A stretch of 64,000 nt of DNA from Maribrevibacterium harenarium (GTDB taxonomy: Bacteria > Pseudomonadota > Gammaproteobacteria > Pseudomonadales > Marinomonadaceae), in assembly GCF_006385675.1 (NCBI RefSeq), contig NZ_VFRR01000013.1, positions 1 through 64,000 of the forward strand, read 5' to 3'. The translations under genes and the position numbers were made by a program. Positions 34,300 to 45,648 of this stretch are shown one piece after another. The notes under the pieces were generated by a model. It was not told the origin of the DNA and did no database searches. It worked only from the letters and a program-made list of their open reading frames with translations. The first letter of the stretch is position 1. Every line of letters begins with the position of its first letter.

Positions 34300-36684
34300 T
34301 TACCCCCTGATCGTTGCTCCTAGCTCAGTATTCAAAGCAGCAACGATTTGTTCCACAACAGTGTTTGTTTCTTCATCACTAAGAGTGTGTGAAGGACTCT
34401 GCCACGTCAAGCCCAAAGCGACACTTTTTTTCGATTCATCAATGCCTTGGCCTTGATAAACGTCGAAAACCGTCAAGTTTTTGAAGGCTTCACCGGCCTG
34501 CTGCTTGATCACGTTCTCCAATGCACTCACTGGTGTCTGGCGATCTACAAGCAAGGCCAAATCACGACGTACTTCTGGGTATTTGGATACCGCTTTGTAC
34601 TCCGGTAGCTTGGCGCCCAGCACCGCTTCACGCAATACTTCAAACACATAAATCGCTTGGTTCGCACCGAGTTGTTTGGATAGTTGCGGATGTAGTTCAC
34701 CAATAACGCCCACTTTTTCACCATCGACCAAGATGTATGCGGAACGTCCTGGGTGCAGATAAGTTTCATCAGCACGTTCGAACGTAGGCTTTGGCCCTTG
34801 GTTTAGAGCAAACAAGGCTTCCACATGGGCTTTCAGGTCGTAAAAGTCTACTTTCTCGTTGTTGTGATACCAACCCTCTGGGTAACGAGACCCCGCGATC
34901 AGACCAGCTACTTGGTGCTGCTGATCCAGTTCCGCCAGATTGTTCACATCACCGACAAAGCGACTGCCCGTTTCAAACAAACGTACACGGCTCTGTTGGC
35001 GGTTTTGGTTGTAAAGGTAAGACTTCACCAAGCCAGGAATTAAGCTGGTACGCATCACGCCCATATCGCCAGAGATCGGGTTCTCTAACGGCACTGGTGT
35101 GATTTCTGGGAAGAATTGCTTGCTCAATACCGGGTCAATAAAGCTGTAAGTTACCGCCTCTTGATAGCCTTGAGCCACCAATACGCTACGTAGGGCAGCA
35201 AGTGGTGTTTCGCTTTCAGTCGCAGGGGTAAAGTTAACCGCAGCCGTAGGCATATGGGATGGCAAGTTATCGTAGCCATAAATACGAGCCACTTCTTCGA
35301 TCAAATCCGCTTCGATCTGAATATCAAAGCGATGAGAAGGAGCAACCGTCACCCATTTTTCATCGGTGACTTCCACCATTTCCAGACCGAGACGAGTCAG
35401 AATGTCAGTTACTAGGTCTTTATCTAGGCTAGTAGCCAAGTATTGGTCTAGTTTAGCGCGACGCAAGGTAACCGCTGCTGCAACTGGCATGTGCTCTGGT
35501 GCTACGTGCTCAACAACTGGGCCCGCTTCACCGCCAGCAATCGCTTGGATCAATGCGGTAGCACGCTCAATTGCGGCCGGTGCAAGGCTTGCATCAACGC
35601 CACGCTCAAAGCGGTGGGATGAATCCGTGTGCAAACCGTACGAACGGGCTTTACCAGCTAACGCTAGCGGAGCAAAGAAAGCCGCTTCGAGGAAGATATC
35701 TTGGGTTTGGTCATTTACACCAGAGTGCTCCCCCCCCATGATGCCAGCCATCGCCAGTGGCTTTTGCTCATCGGCAATAACCATGGTATCAGCACGTAAA
35801 ACAATTTCTTGCCCGTCGAGTAGAAGGAGCTTTTCGCCCTCTTCCGCCATACGTACAACCACAGACCCAGATAGGTTCGCTAGATCAAAAGCATGCATTG
35901 GCTGACCTTGTTCGAGCATCACATAGTTGGTGACGTCGACAATTGGGTCGATGGAACGAATACCACTACGACGTAGCTTTTCAACCATCCACAAAGGTGT
36001 CGTAGCTGTGACGTCTACCCCTTTGATTACACGACCCACGTAACGCGGACAGCCGGATTGAGCTTCTACCCGTACAGGGAACACTTGATCGTGGGTAGCA
36101 ACTACGGCTTCTATAGCAACTGGTGTTACGTCAACTTTGTTGATTACTCCAACTTCACGGGCCAAACCTGCAATGCTAAGACAGTCACTGCGGTTAGGGG
36201 TGAGATCGACGTCGATGATAGCGTCATCTAGGCCAAGGTAGACACTAATATCTTCCCCTACTGGAGCATCAGCCGCCAATTCCAAAAGGCCGGAGTTATC
36301 GTCGCTAAACTCTAGTTCGGAAGCCGAGCAAAGCATGCCGAAGGATTCCACTTGGCGCAATTTGGCTTTTTTGATTTTGAAGTCTTCGCCCAGTACTGCA
36401 CCAATCTTGGCAAATGGCACTTTGATACCTGGGCGTGCATTGGGAGCACCACAAACTACTTGGAATTGTTCATTACCATCGGAAACCGTACATACTTGCA
36501 GTTTGTCAGCATTTGGGTGTGGTTCAGCAGCGATGATTTCACCGACGACTACGCCGGAGAATTTACCAGCAGCGGCTTCCACATCGTCTACTTCAAGGCC
36601 AGCTAGGGTAATCTGGGCTACAAGCTCGTCGGTAGTGACCGCCGGATTGACCCACTCTCTTAGCCAATTTTCACTGAATTTCAT
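34300..36684 (-). CDS. pheT: phenylalanyl-tRNA synthetase beta subunit
   Basis: At 794 aa it is the expected length. The order is: N-terminal tRNA-binding OB domain (about 40-150, [18 protein letters not shown]), B3/B4 editing region (about 215-390), B5 domain (about 400-475), class II-like core, and C-terminal anticodon-binding FDX-ACB domain ([13 protein letters not shown] near 705). It forms the alpha2-beta2 enzyme with PheS, charges tRNA-Phe in the cytoplasm and hydrolyses Tyr-tRNA-Phe. It lies 17 bases after pheS and 2 bases before ihfA, so all three share a transcript. Confidence 0.98.
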   Translation of the reverse strand: MKFSENWLREWVNPAVTTDELVAQITLAGLEVDDVEAAAGKFSGVVVGEIIAAEPHPNADKLQVCTVSDGNEQFQVVCGAPNARPGIKVPFAKIGAVLGEDFKIKKAKLRQVESFGMLCSASELEFSDDNSGLLELAADAPVGEDISVYLGLDDAIIDVDLTPNRSDCLSIAGLAREVGVINKVDVTPVAIEAVVATHDQVFPVRVEAQSGCPRYVGRVIKGVDVTATTPLWMVEKLRRSGIRSIDPIVDVTNYVMLEQGQPMHAFDLANLSGSVVVRMAEEGEKLLLLDGQEIVLRADTMVIADEQKPLAMAGIMGGEHSGVNDQTQDIFLEAAFFAPLALAGKARSYGLHTDSSHRFERGVDASLAPAAIERATALIQAIAGGEAGPVVEHVAPEHMPVAAAVTLRRAKLDQYLATSLDKDLVTDILTRLGLEMVEVTDEKWVTVAPSHRFDIQIEADLIEEVARIYGYDNLPSHMPTAAVNFTPATESETPLAALRSVLVAQGYQEAVTYSFIDPVLSKQFFPEITPVPLENPISGDMGVMRTSLIPGLVKSYLYNQNRQQSRVRLFETGSRFVGDVNNLAELDQQHQVAGLIAGSRYPEGWYHNNEKVDFYDLKAHVEALFALNQGPKPTFERADETYLHPGRSAYILVDGEKVGVIGELHPQLSKQLGANQAIYVFEVLREAVLGAKLPEYKAVSKYPEVRRDLALLVDRQTPVSALENVIKQQAGEAFKNLTVFDVYQGQGIDESKKSVALGLTWQSPSHTLSDEETNTVVEQIVAALNTELGATIRG

Positions 36685-36701
36685 AGTTTTGCCTTTGGTC
36701 C

Positions 36702-37784
<1,083 letters not shown>

Positions 37785-37807
37785 TCACTCTAGGCACTAC
37801 GTCAGAA

Positions 37808-38164
37808 TTAAGCCAAGCTTGCTTTCGCTTTTTCAACGATCGCAGCAAAAACTTCTTTTTCGTAAACTGCCAAGTCAGCCAATACTTTACGGTCGATTTC
37901 AATAGAAGCTTTCTTAAGGCCAGCAATGAAGCGGCTGTAAGATAGACCGTTTAGACGAGCCGCAGCGTTGATACGAGCAATCCATAGTGCACGGAATTGA
38001 CGTTTACGTTGACGGCGGTCACGGTAAGCGTATTGACCAGCTTTGATAACCGCTTGTTTCGCTACACGAAACACACGGCTACGAGCACCGTAGTAACCTT
38101 TAGCTTGCTTTAAAATCTTTTTGTGACGGCGACGAGCCTGAACACCACGTTTTACGCGAGGCAT
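37808..38164 (-). CDS. rplT: 50S ribosomal protein L20
   Basis: A 118-aa, very basic protein with the L20 pattern: [19 protein letters not shown] at the N-terminus, [13 protein letters not shown], then [13 protein letters not shown] and the globular C-terminal part. L20 binds 23S rRNA early in large-subunit assembly and in related bacteria represses its own operon. It lies 41 bases after rpmI in the order infC-rpmI-rplT. Confidence 0.98.
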   Translation of the reverse strand: MPRVKRGVQARRRHKKILKQAKGYYGARSRVFRVAKQAVIKAGQYAYRDRRQRKRQFRALWIARINAAARLNGLSYSRFIAGLKKASIEIDRKVLADLAVYEKEVFAAIVEKAKASLA

Positions 38165-38205
38165 AATATAAACCCTTTACTAGTAAGTTGACTGAAAAAT
38201 ATCGA

Positions 38206-38400
38206 TTAAACGTAAGGCAACATGCGCACGATTAGTGGCTTGTCGCAAGACTTAACTTGGTTCATTGAACGAAGTTGGCGTTTACGCTTAGTAGACTTTT
38301 TAGTCAAAATGTGACTAGTGAAAGACTGCTTATGTTTAAAACCGTTAGCGGTACGTTTGAAGCGCTTTAGGGCGCCGCTGTTAGATTTGATTTTTGGCAT
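38206..38400 (-). CDS. rpmI: 50S ribosomal protein L35
   Basis: A 64-aa basic protein with the L35 signature [15 protein letters not shown] and [14 protein letters not shown]. It is a structural part of the large subunit. It sits between infC (67 bases upstream) and rplT, so translation is probably coupled to rplT by the L20 repression known for this operon. Confidence 0.98.
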   Translation of the reverse strand: MPKIKSNSGALKRFKRTANGFKHKQSFTSHILTKKSTKRKRQLRSMNQVKSCDKPLIVRMLPYV

Positions 38401-38467
38401 GGTAAAACCACTCTCGCATTCGTTAATGTTAAATGTAATAACAAGAACTAATAGTTAGTTGCTTTTA

Positions 38468-39004
38468 TTACTTCTTCTTTTTCGGGGCCAGCACCATCGT
38501 CAATTGACGACCTTCCATTTTCGCGGCTTGCTCTACTACACCGTAATCTTCCAAGTCTTGAGCGACTCGGTTCATAAGCTGCATGCCAAGCTCCTGATGG
38601 GCCATTTCACGACCACGGTAACGTAGCGATACCTTGGCCTTATCCCCGCCTTCAAGGAAACGTATCAGGTTGCGGAGTTTTACCTGATAATCCCCTTCCT
38701 CCGTCCCTGGACGGAATTTCATTTCTTTTACTTGAATTTGTTTAGCATTCTTCTTCTGAGCAGCTTTAGCTTTCTTCTGCTCGAATAAGTGCTTACCGTA
38801 GTCCATGATTTTGCAAACAATCGGATCTGAATCAGCGATCTGCACTAGATCAAGCCCTGCCTGCTCGGCCGCGGCTTGTGCTTCTTCAATCGACACAACA
38901 CCAATTTGATCTCCATCGGCACCAATCAGGCGCACTTCGGTAGCTCGAATGTTCTCGTTGATTTGAGGACGCTGCTGCTTTGTGGTAGCGCGACCACGAT
39001 TCAT
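38468..39004 (-). CDS. infC: translation initiation factor IF-3
   Basis: 178 aa with IF3-N ([19 protein letters not shown]), a lysine-rich linker (about 75-95) and IF3-C ([17 protein letters not shown], then [10 protein letters not shown]). IF-3 keeps the 30S subunit free and checks start codons. The family often uses a rare AUU start for autoregulation, but here ATG at 39,004 follows AAGG by four bases and I see no better alternative, so that autocontrol may be absent. It lies 30 bases after thrS. Confidence 0.96.
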   Translation of the reverse strand: MNRGRATTKQQRPQINENIRATEVRLIGADGDQIGVVSIEEAQAAAEQAGLDLVQIADSDPIVCKIMDYGKHLFEQKKAKAAQKKNAKQIQVKEMKFRPGTEEGDYQVKLRNLIRFLEGGDKAKVSLRYRGREMAHQELGMQLMNRVAQDLEDYGVVEQAAKMEGRQLTMVLAPKKKK

Positions 39005-39034
39005 GTTACCTTTTATAGCTCTATCTCCGTTTTA

Positions 39035-40951
39035 TTATTTACGACTACGGCGAGAAATTTCGTCATTTAGCATGGATTCAAATGCTTCCAAGCTCATTAC
39101 GCCCAAATCTTCACCGGTGCGAGTACGAACAGCTACTTGCTTGTTCTCAACCTCTTTATCACCGACAACGACTAAATATGGGACTCGCTGTAAAGTATGC
39201 TCGCGGATTTTAAACCCGATCTTTTCGTTTCTCAAGTCAAGTTTTGCTCGCAAGCCCTTAGAATTCAGAGTTTTCTCCAAATCCTTACAGTATTCTGCCT
39301 GGCGATCGGTAATATTCATGATCACCACTTGTTCCGGCGCTAACCACAATGGGAACGCACCCTCCGTTTCCTCGATAAGAATACCGATAAAACGTTCTAA
39401 GGAACCAACAATGGCACGGTGCAACATAACTGGAGTCTGGCGTGAACCATCTTCAGCAACATATTGAGCGCCTAACCGAGTTGGCATCGAAAAGTCTACC
39501 TGAATAGTACCACATTGCCATACACGGCCGATGGCATCTTTCAAAGAAAACTCAATTTTTGGACCATAGAATGCGCCTTCACCCGGTAGCTCTTCCCACT
39601 CTAGGTTGGCAGCATTCAGGGCATCGGCCAAGGCTTTCTCAGCCTTATCCCACACTTCATCAGAGCCTACGCGCTGCTCTGGGCGAGTAGACAGACGGTA
39701 GATGATTTGGGTAAAGCCAAAGTCCGCGTAAACATCGTGCAACAAACCGATGAACTCCGATACTTCTGTCTGAATCTGGTCTTCGGTGACAAAAATGTGG
39801 CCGTCATCCTGCACGAAATTACGTACACGCATGATGCCATGCAACGCACCAGATGGCTCATTACGGTGACAAGAGCCGAATTCCGCCATACGGAACGGTA
39901 GGTCACGGTAACTCTTCAAACCTTGATTGTACACTTGAATATGACAAGGACAGTTCATTGGCTTAACAGCGTAGTCACGGTTTTCTGAGTGGGTAGTAAA
40001 CATGTTTTCATGATACTTACCCCAGTGACCCGATTTTTCCCACAATACACGGTCTACGATTTGCGGTGTTTTCACCTCTTGGTAGCCATTTTCCCGCTGC
40101 TTGTTACGCATGTACTGTTCGATTGTTTGGTATAAGCGCCAGCCTTTGGGATGCCAGAACACCATGCCAGGCGCTTCTTCCTGCACGTGGAATAGGTCTA
40201 GCTTCTTACCTAATTTACGGTGATCACGCTTTTCAGCTTCTTCGATACGGGTTAGGTAAGCTTTTAGATCTTTCTTATCGGCCCAAGCTGTACCGTAGAT
40301 ACGTTGTAGCTGCTCATTGTTTGAGTCACCACGCCAGTAGGCACCAGCCAGTTTCATCAATTTAAAGTGACGCATCACACGGGTATTTGCCACGTGGGGA
40401 CCACGACACATATCCATGTATTCTTCATGATGATATAGGCCTACAGCAGTGACGCTGTCGTCCATATCGTCGATCAACTGGACTTTGTAGCTTTCACCAC
40501 GGTCCAGGAACTTTTGGCGCGCCTCTGCGATTGGCGTCATCACTTTGATAACGTCGTAATCTTTTTTGATTAACTCGCCAATACGCTCCTCAATCGCCGC
40601 CATATCCTCAAGGGTAAACGGGCGCTCGTAGGCGATATCGTAGTAAAAACCTTCGTCGATAACCGGGCCAATTGCCATTTGCGCTGTTGGGAACAGCTGC
40701 TTAACGGCATGACCTACCAGGTGGGCAAATGAGTGACGAATAATTTCCAAGCCTTCTTGATCTTTACCGGTCACAATATTGATCTGCGCATCTTCGGTGA
40801 TCAATTCACAGGCATCAACCAACTGACCATTGATCTTACCGGCAACGGTTGCTTTGGCTAAACCAGGACCAATATCTTCGGCAACCTGCATGATTGTAAC
40901 GGGTTCGGCAAAGGAGCGCTGGCTCCCATCTGGTAAAGTAATTACTGGCAT
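39035..40951 (-). CDS. thrS: threonyl-tRNA synthetase
   Basis: From ATG 40,951 (GAGGAAAAA upstream) the protein has 638 aa. Domains: TGS (1-62), the editing domain with [10 protein letters not shown] near 75, a class II catalytic core with zinc ligand Cys in PMNCPCH near 334 and motif 2 near 365, and the C-terminal anticodon-binding domain (about 540-638). It charges tRNA-Thr, of which four gene copies lie 5 kb away. The upstream 210 bases are shared with a divergent methyltransferase gene. Leader-mediated repression is known for the family, but I cannot see a clear tRNA-like operator. Confidence 0.97.
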   Translation of the reverse strand: MPVITLPDGSQRSFAEPVTIMQVAEDIGPGLAKATVAGKINGQLVDACELITEDAQINIVTGKDQEGLEIIRHSFAHLVGHAVKQLFPTAQMAIGPVIDEGFYYDIAYERPFTLEDMAAIEERIGELIKKDYDVIKVMTPIAEARQKFLDRGESYKVQLIDDMDDSVTAVGLYHHEEYMDMCRGPHVANTRVMRHFKLMKLAGAYWRGDSNNEQLQRIYGTAWADKKDLKAYLTRIEEAEKRDHRKLGKKLDLFHVQEEAPGMVFWHPKGWRLYQTIEQYMRNKQRENGYQEVKTPQIVDRVLWEKSGHWGKYHENMFTTHSENRDYAVKPMNCPCHIQVYNQGLKSYRDLPFRMAEFGSCHRNEPSGALHGIMRVRNFVQDDGHIFVTEDQIQTEVSEFIGLLHDVYADFGFTQIIYRLSTRPEQRVGSDEVWDKAEKALADALNAANLEWEELPGEGAFYGPKIEFSLKDAIGRVWQCGTIQVDFSMPTRLGAQYVAEDGSRQTPVMLHRAIVGSLERFIGILIEETEGAFPLWLAPEQVVIMNITDRQAEYCKDLEKTLNSKGLRAKLDLRNEKIGFKIREHTLQRVPYLVVVGDKEVENKQVAVRTRTGEDLGVMSLEAFESMLNDEISRRSRK

Positions 40952-41160
40952 TTTTTCCTCTGTCGAGTCAGTGGTGCTCAATACGAAAGAGCACATGGTA
41001 ATTTAGTGGCGTTACGCTATCATTTTTTACCCTCAATATCGACCTTTTCACTTTAAAAGACTGACCTTTTTCAAGGTTTGCCAAAGCGCACGTTACGCTA
41101 CAAAAATCAACGCTTTTTTCTTCAGCTTTGCCATAGACATTCTGTTTTGGGGCGTTAAAA

Positions 41161-41826
41161 TTGGCGCCTGTTTCACAACAACTCGACGAATCACCCCGAA
41201 TGCTTGATAACGCTATTGACCTGTATTGCGATGAGACAACACAAGCCGAACCAGACTTGTTGTTAGAGCTAATCGACAAAACATACTCGGATATGGGCTA
41301 CCCGAATAAGCTTTCTGGGCGCATTGTTGGCCGTACTTTGGCACTACTTACCCGTATTCACCAACCACGACGTGCCCTTGAAATAGGCATGTTTACTGGC
41401 TATTCAGCTTTGTCTATTGCTGAAGGCATGCCAGAGGATGGTGAACTTATCTGTTGTGAAACCAATCCTAGAGCAATCACTTTTGCTCAATCCTTTTTCG
41501 ATCGCAGCCCACACGGACACAAGATCAAGCCGATTTTTGGTCCGGCGCTGGACACGGTCGCCACTTTGACCGAGCCATTGGATTTTGTTTTTATCGATGC
41601 CGATAAACGCAACTACTTAAATTACTATGAGGCGGTCGTGCCTCTAGTTCGTAGTGGCGGCCTAATCGTTATCGATAACTCTATCTGGCAAGGCCGAGTA
41701 CTCGCCCCCGCCGAGAATAGCGATCTCGCGGTGGACGCCATGAATAGACGTATCGCCAAGGATGATCGGGTAATGAATGTTCACCTGAATGTCCGAGATG
41801 GCGTAAACATCGTCCTGAAACTCTAA
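41161..41826 (+). CDS. SAM-dependent O-methyltransferase
   Basis: A 221-aa class I methyltransferase of the catechol/caffeoyl-CoA type. The SAM motif ALEIGMFTGYSAL is near residues 72-84, FVFIDADKRNY near 143-153 carries the metal-site Asp, and GGLIVIDNS is near 168. It probably methylates a small hydroxylated molecule with a divalent metal; the substrate is unknown. The TTG start is preceded by a G-rich stretch. A downstream ATG at 41,200 would remove 13 residues and has no visible ribosome site. It is divergent from thrS. Confidence 0.88.
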   Translation: MAPVSQQLDESPRMLDNAIDLYCDETTQAEPDLLLELIDKTYSDMGYPNKLSGRIVGRTLALLTRIHQPRRALEIGMFTGYSALSIAEGMPEDGELICCETNPRAITFAQSFFDRSPHGHKIKPIFGPALDTVATLTEPLDFVFIDADKRNYLNYYEAVVPLVRSGGLIVIDNSIWQGRVLAPAENSDLAVDAMNRRIAKDDRVMNVHLNVRDGVNIVLKL

Positions 41827-41919
41827 TTTTGACGCGATATACCTCCGACGTGAGCTTCACTAGCGTCACGTGGGGGTGGTATTGCATGTTAACCCGACAG
41901 ATATAACGAGGCAGCGATT

Positions 41920-42639
41920 TTGGTCGTTTTTAAAATCACTAACAGTATTACTGGAAAGCATTACATCGGCACTTCATTTAATAGTGGCTTCCAGCGCTTC
42001 GAGCAATATGTGGAGGCGGCTGAGGAGGGTCTAGACTACCCTCTTTACGAAGAAATCCGCACCCATGGTACTGAAGCATTCAATATCGAAGAGTTGTATG
42101 ATACTTCTGATAAAGAAGAATTGTACGAGCTAGAGCAAGACTACCTAGCCATTTACAACGCTGAGTCACTACGCGGTTACAAAATTGGTCAAAGTACCAA
42201 GGTTACCCGTAGCTTCGATTTTGGTAAAAAGGCGATGTTTGACACCAACGGCGTGTCCACTACTGCACCAGCACCAAGCACTCGTAAAAAAGCAGCTGCT
42301 ACAACGAGCAAAACACCAGCACCTGCCGTTGAAACGCCGGCGCCAAAACCAACAGTGGCGTCATTTTTTGGTGAATTAATCGGTGAAGATCGCCTAGATG
42401 CGCCAGCGGCACCGGTACAGGAAGATTTCAAAAAGCCTTCAACTGTTACCCGCCCGAAAAAAAGCACCGCAGATATCCAACGCATGTTGCGTGAAGCTGA
42501 AAAGAAATCCAAGGAAGAACGGGAAGCCAAGCTGAAGGCTGCCCAAGAAGAACAAGCGCAAGAAATGGCGATGATTATGGCCAAGCTAGATGTTACCGCT
42601 AAGTCAGCTATGAGCTCATTTCGCCGCCGTAAAGGCTAA
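41920..42639 (+). CDS. GIY-YIG-like protein with Lys/Glu-rich helical tail
   Basis: Residues 1-90 look like a GIY-YIG nuclease domain: VFKIT at 3-7 replaces GIY, YIG stands at 15-17, and Arg26 may be the catalytic arginine. A Pro/Ala/Thr-rich linker (about 110-150) follows, then a charged helix (155-235) ending in FRRRKG. The start TTG at 41,920 has GAGG nearby; no ATG is available near. It is likely a DNA-acting or DNA-binding housekeeping protein of unknown role. It lies 93 bases after the methyltransferase gene, and a strong terminator follows. Confidence 0.7.
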   Translation: MVVFKITNSITGKHYIGTSFNSGFQRFEQYVEAAEEGLDYPLYEEIRTHGTEAFNIEELYDTSDKEELYELEQDYLAIYNAESLRGYKIGQSTKVTRSFDFGKKAMFDTNGVSTTAPAPSTRKKAAATTSKTPAPAVETPAPKPTVASFFGELIGEDRLDAPAAPVQEDFKKPSTVTRPKKSTADIQRMLREAEKKSKEEREAKLKAAQEEQAQEMAMIMAKLDVTAKSAMSSFRRRKG

Positions 42640-42660
42640 TATTCGCCTCTAAAACTGAAA

Positions 42661-42695
42661 AAGCCCGCTAGGCATCACCATTACCTAGCGGGCTT
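42661..42695. terminator. bidirectional rho-independent terminator
   Basis: AAGCCCGCTAGG pairs with CCTAGCGGGCTT (12 bp, 11-base loop), with A-runs on the left and T-runs on the right, so it can stop both the GIY-YIG-like gene (+) and aroG (-). Confidence 0.93.
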
Positions 42696-42712
42696 TTTTA
42701 TTTCTCACCGAA

Positions 42713-44062
42713 TTATTGACGAGCTGCTTTAAGAGAATCTGAAATCAAAAACGCCAATTCCAAGGACTGATCCGCATTTAGGCGCGGGTCACAGTGGGTA
42801 TGATAACGATCAGCCAAATCCGCCTCGGTAACTTGGAAAGCACCACCGACACACTCGGTCACATTCTGCCCAGTCATTTCAAAGTGCACACCACCAGCGT
42901 ACGTGCCTTCTGCTTTATGCACTTCAAAGAACTGCTGCACTTCACGCAGCACACTGTCGACATAGCGGGTTTTGTAGCCGGTACTGGCTTTAACGGTATT
43001 GCCGTGCATTGGGTCACTCGACCAAACCACTTTCTTCCCTTCTCGCTCAATAGCGCGAATCAGAGCTGGCATACCATCAGCCACTTTATCAGCACCCATG
43101 CGCACGATGATATTCAAACGCCCCGCCTCATTATTCGGGTTCAAAATATCACATAGACGCAATAAGTCGTCTGGATCCATACTTGGGCCCGCTTTTACGC
43201 CGATAGGGTTGTGCACACCGCGTAAGAATTCAACGTGAGCACCATCGATCTGACGGGTGCGATCACCGATCCATAACATATGAGCTGAACAGTCATACCA
43301 TTTACCAGTCAAGCTATCCTGACGTGTAAGAGCTTCTTCATAAGGCAACAGCAGCGCCTCATGGGATGTGTAGAACTCGGTTTCGTGCAGCTGGCTCACA
43401 CTGTCAGCAATACCACAGGCTTCCATGAATTGCAGTGCATCATCAATCTTGTTAGCTAGAGCCTGGTAGCGCTCGCCAGCTGGGCTGGCGGAAATGAAAT
43501 CTAAATTCCACTGGTGCACTTGGCGCAAATCAGCGAAACCACCCTGTGCAAAGGCACGCAGAAGGTTCATAGTCGCAGCGCTCTGGTTGTACACCTTCAC
43601 CAAGCGCTCTGGATCAGGCACCCGAGCCGCTTCATCAAACTCGATACCATTGATGATATCGCCACGATAACTAGGCAAAGTTACACCATCGATGGTTTCA
43701 CTGTCCGCCGAACGGGGCTTCGCAAACTGACCAGCCAAACGCCCTACTTTTACCACAGGACACTTACCGGCATAGGTCATAACGACCGCCATCTGCAACA
43801 TCACTTTGAAGGTATCGCGGATATTATTCGCATGGAACTCAGCAAAACTTTCGGCGCAATCACCACCTTGCAATAAAAACGCTTGGCGATTTGCAACTTT
43901 AGCCAAGTCATTACGCAAACGACGCGCTTCACCGGCAAAAACCAAAGGCGGAAAGTGTGCTAAGTTTTGCTCAACACGCTCTAACGCAGCAGGATCAGGG
44001 TACTGGGGTTGCTGTAGCGCTACTTTATTGCGCCAGCTCTTCACACTCCAAGAGTTTGACAT
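42713..44062 (-). CDS. aroG: class II DAHP synthase
   Basis: 449 aa, the plant-like class II form of 3-deoxy-D-arabino-heptulosonate 7-phosphate synthase. It condenses phosphoenolpyruvate and erythrose 4-phosphate, the first step of aromatic amino-acid synthesis. Metal ligands are visible as Cys in GGDCAESF (near 68), His in SDPMHGNT, Glu in HFEMTG and Asp in HCDPRLN. No N-terminal regulatory domain of the class I type is present. It converges on the plus-strand GIY-YIG-like gene at the shared terminator. Confidence 0.93.
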   Translation of the reverse strand: MSNSWSVKSWRNKVALQQPQYPDPAALERVEQNLAHFPPLVFAGEARRLRNDLAKVANRQAFLLQGGDCAESFAEFHANNIRDTFKVMLQMAVVMTYAGKCPVVKVGRLAGQFAKPRSADSETIDGVTLPSYRGDIINGIEFDEAARVPDPERLVKVYNQSAATMNLLRAFAQGGFADLRQVHQWNLDFISASPAGERYQALANKIDDALQFMEACGIADSVSQLHETEFYTSHEALLLPYEEALTRQDSLTGKWYDCSAHMLWIGDRTRQIDGAHVEFLRGVHNPIGVKAGPSMDPDDLLRLCDILNPNNEAGRLNIIVRMGADKVADGMPALIRAIEREGKKVVWSSDPMHGNTVKASTGYKTRYVDSVLREVQQFFEVHKAEGTYAGGVHFEMTGQNVTECVGGAFQVTEADLADRYHTHCDPRLNADQSLELAFLISDSLKAARQ

Positions 44063-44099
44063 TCATTCCTCGATAATTTTCTACTATATTTGCTTGGGC

Positions 44100-44711
44100 C
44101 TAACGGGCGACGACCCACAAAATGTCCGCATCATCAGCGGACACAGAGACAACGGCATGCCCCATAGTGGCATCATAATAAACGCTGTCCCCTTGCGCGA
44201 GCTCTACCGGCTCGTAAAACTCAGAATAGAAGCAGACTTTGCCTCGTAGCACTAATAAAAACTCTTCACCGTCGTGCCGCACCCACTCTTTAAACTCATC
44301 AAAGCGCCGTGCACGCACCCTTGTTTTAAACGGCACCATCTTCTTCCGACTGATGGAAAAGTTCAGCAACTCATGTTCGTAAGTAGAGGTAGGATGAGGC
44401 TCCCCCTGCCCGCGACGGGTAACATCACGCCGTGCTGCAACTGAGTTTTCACTCGCTTCCACAAATAATTGTGGCAAATCCATTCCTAAACCAGAAATCA
44501 GCTTTTGCACAATAGCAAAGCTCGGCGATACCTGTTCATTCTCGATTTTCGATAAGGTAGAGCGGGCAATTCCCGTACGTTGACTAACTTCTTCTAAGGT
44601 CCACCCCTTCGCTTGGCGGATACTACGTACACGTTTACCGAGCTCTAGCGGCTCCACAAAACGTTCCGGCTCCGAGGCCGAGGCGGTTTCTAATGACGGT
44701 CGACTTACCAT
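44100..44711 (-). CDS. XRE-family regulator with C-terminal cupin
   Basis: A 203-aa transcription factor. The helix-turn-helix lies at about 27-82 (RQAKGWTLEEVSQRTG, then STLSKIENEQVSPSF), and a cupin beta-barrel fills about 120-200 (HDGEEFLLVLRGKV, VELAQGDSVYYD). The family often controls amino-acid or polyamine metabolism genes and senses small ligands. Its stop is 37 bases before the aroG start, so it may be co-transcribed with aroG; a regulatory link is inference. Confidence 0.9.
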   Translation of the reverse strand: MVSRPSLETASASEPERFVEPLELGKRVRSIRQAKGWTLEEVSQRTGIARSTLSKIENEQVSPSFAIVQKLISGLGMDLPQLFVEASENSVAARRDVTRRGQGEPHPTSTYEHELLNFSISRKKMVPFKTRVRARRFDEFKEWVRHDGEEFLLVLRGKVCFYSEFYEPVELAQGDSVYYDATMGHAVVSVSADDADILWVVAR

Positions 44712-44796
44712 TGTTTCTCGTTACTCCATATATTGAAAATGAGTTTACTAAAAGAAACTTGGTTTACCTACGGCAACCTGCCGACATCACGAAAAA

Positions 44797-44817
44797 AAGG
44801 GAAGAACGCCTCCCCTT
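44797..44817 (-). terminator. terminator after DUF442-type gene
   Basis: On the minus strand AAGGGGAGG pairs with TCTTCCCTT (two G-U pairs, 3-base loop), then TTTTT. It starts 19 bases after the stop of the gene at 44,837. Confidence 0.7.
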
Positions 44818-44836
44818 TTGTCGCAAATGGAAAAAC

Positions 44837-45259
44837 CTATCGCTGCAAGGACTGCATTGCCGGCAAACAACGCTGCAAATCGAACCCTTTTGCCGATACT
44901 TGCTGACAAAGTTGCTCAAAATCGTCACCTGCTTGCTGCTGCAACAAAACCCATAGCACAGAAGAGCGTGTCCCAGTGCGGCAGAAAGCTAGGGTTTTAA
45001 CATTATCTGCCAAGGCCGCTTGCTGAGCATCCACCTCATTTTGAGATAACTTGCTTAAATCGACAGGGTTATAAACATAAACCAAACCCGCCGCTTCCAC
45101 CGCAGCCTGCAAATCTGCAGAAGACGGCTGATCTTCCGACTCACCATCAGGGCGATTATTCACTACTTTTTGAAAACCCGCTGCGGCGATAGCTTCAACT
45201 TGCTCAACGGAAATCTGTGGGGTAACAAAGTACTGTTCTGCTAACTGTGTGATAGACAT
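44837..45259 (-). CDS. TIGR01244/DUF442-type phosphatase-like protein
   Basis: 140 aa with a small protein-tyrosine-phosphatase-like fold. The P-loop FCRTGTRS near residues 92-99 carries the Cys and Arg of the CX5R motif, and an NNRPDGE string near 33-39 is typical of the family. Members are described as possible sulfur transferases or phosphatases related to beta-lactamase-hydrolase-like proteins; the substrate is not known. It lies 14 bases downstream of ppiC and ends in its own terminator, so both may be one transcript. Confidence 0.85.
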   Translation of the reverse strand: MSITQLAEQYFVTPQISVEQVEAIAAAGFQKVVNNRPDGESEDQPSSADLQAAVEAAGLVYVYNPVDLSKLSQNEVDAQQAALADNVKTLAFCRTGTRSSVLWVLLQQQAGDDFEQLCQQVSAKGFDLQRCLPAMQSLQR

Positions 45260-45273
45260 AGATTCTCCAGTAT

Positions 45274-45552
45274 TTAGTTGCGATAAAGAACTTTAATTAG
45301 GTGAAAACCAAACTGGGTTTTTACGGGACCTTGAATCGCCAGTAAAGGCCCTTTAAACACCGCCTTATCAAACGGGGCAACCATTTCCCCTTTGCGAAAC
45401 TCTCCTAAGTCTCCACCTTTTTTTGACGAAGGGCAAATAGAGTGTTTCTTTGCAAGTTGATGAAAATCAGCACCTTTATCCAACTCTTGCTTTAACTTTT
45501 GCGCCTCGGATTTCGTTTTAACCAAAATATGGCACGCACTTGCGGTAGCCAT
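45274..45552 (-). CDS. ppiC: parvulin-type peptidyl-prolyl isomerase
   Basis: A 92-aa single parvulin domain without signal peptide, so cytoplasmic. Family strings are ACHILVK at the start, [23 protein letters not shown] in the middle and [10 protein letters not shown] at the end. It speeds cis-trans isomerisation of Xaa-Pro bonds. ATG 45,552 has GGGGAGG close upstream and is preferred over a start eleven codons earlier. It is divergent from the response regulator at 45,649. Confidence 0.94.
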   Translation of the reverse strand: MATASACHILVKTKSEAQKLKQELDKGADFHQLAKKHSICPSSKKGGDLGEFRKGEMVAPFDKAVFKGPLLAIQGPVKTQFGFHLIKVLYRN

Positions 45553-45648
45553 GAAACCTCCCCGAAGGTATTTACAAATCTTCACATTAGATTACCGAAA
45601 CTATGTTAGTTTGATAACCAATTTTACAATTGACCTAAAGAGCACCAC

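Noticed and set aside
35366-35905. 179-codon plus-strand frame within pheT
   Set aside because: It is a shadow frame of the conserved pheT coding sequence, without its own ribosome site.
40952-41160. tRNA-like thrS operator or T-box
   Set aside because: No convincing anticodon-like hairpins were seen in the leader.
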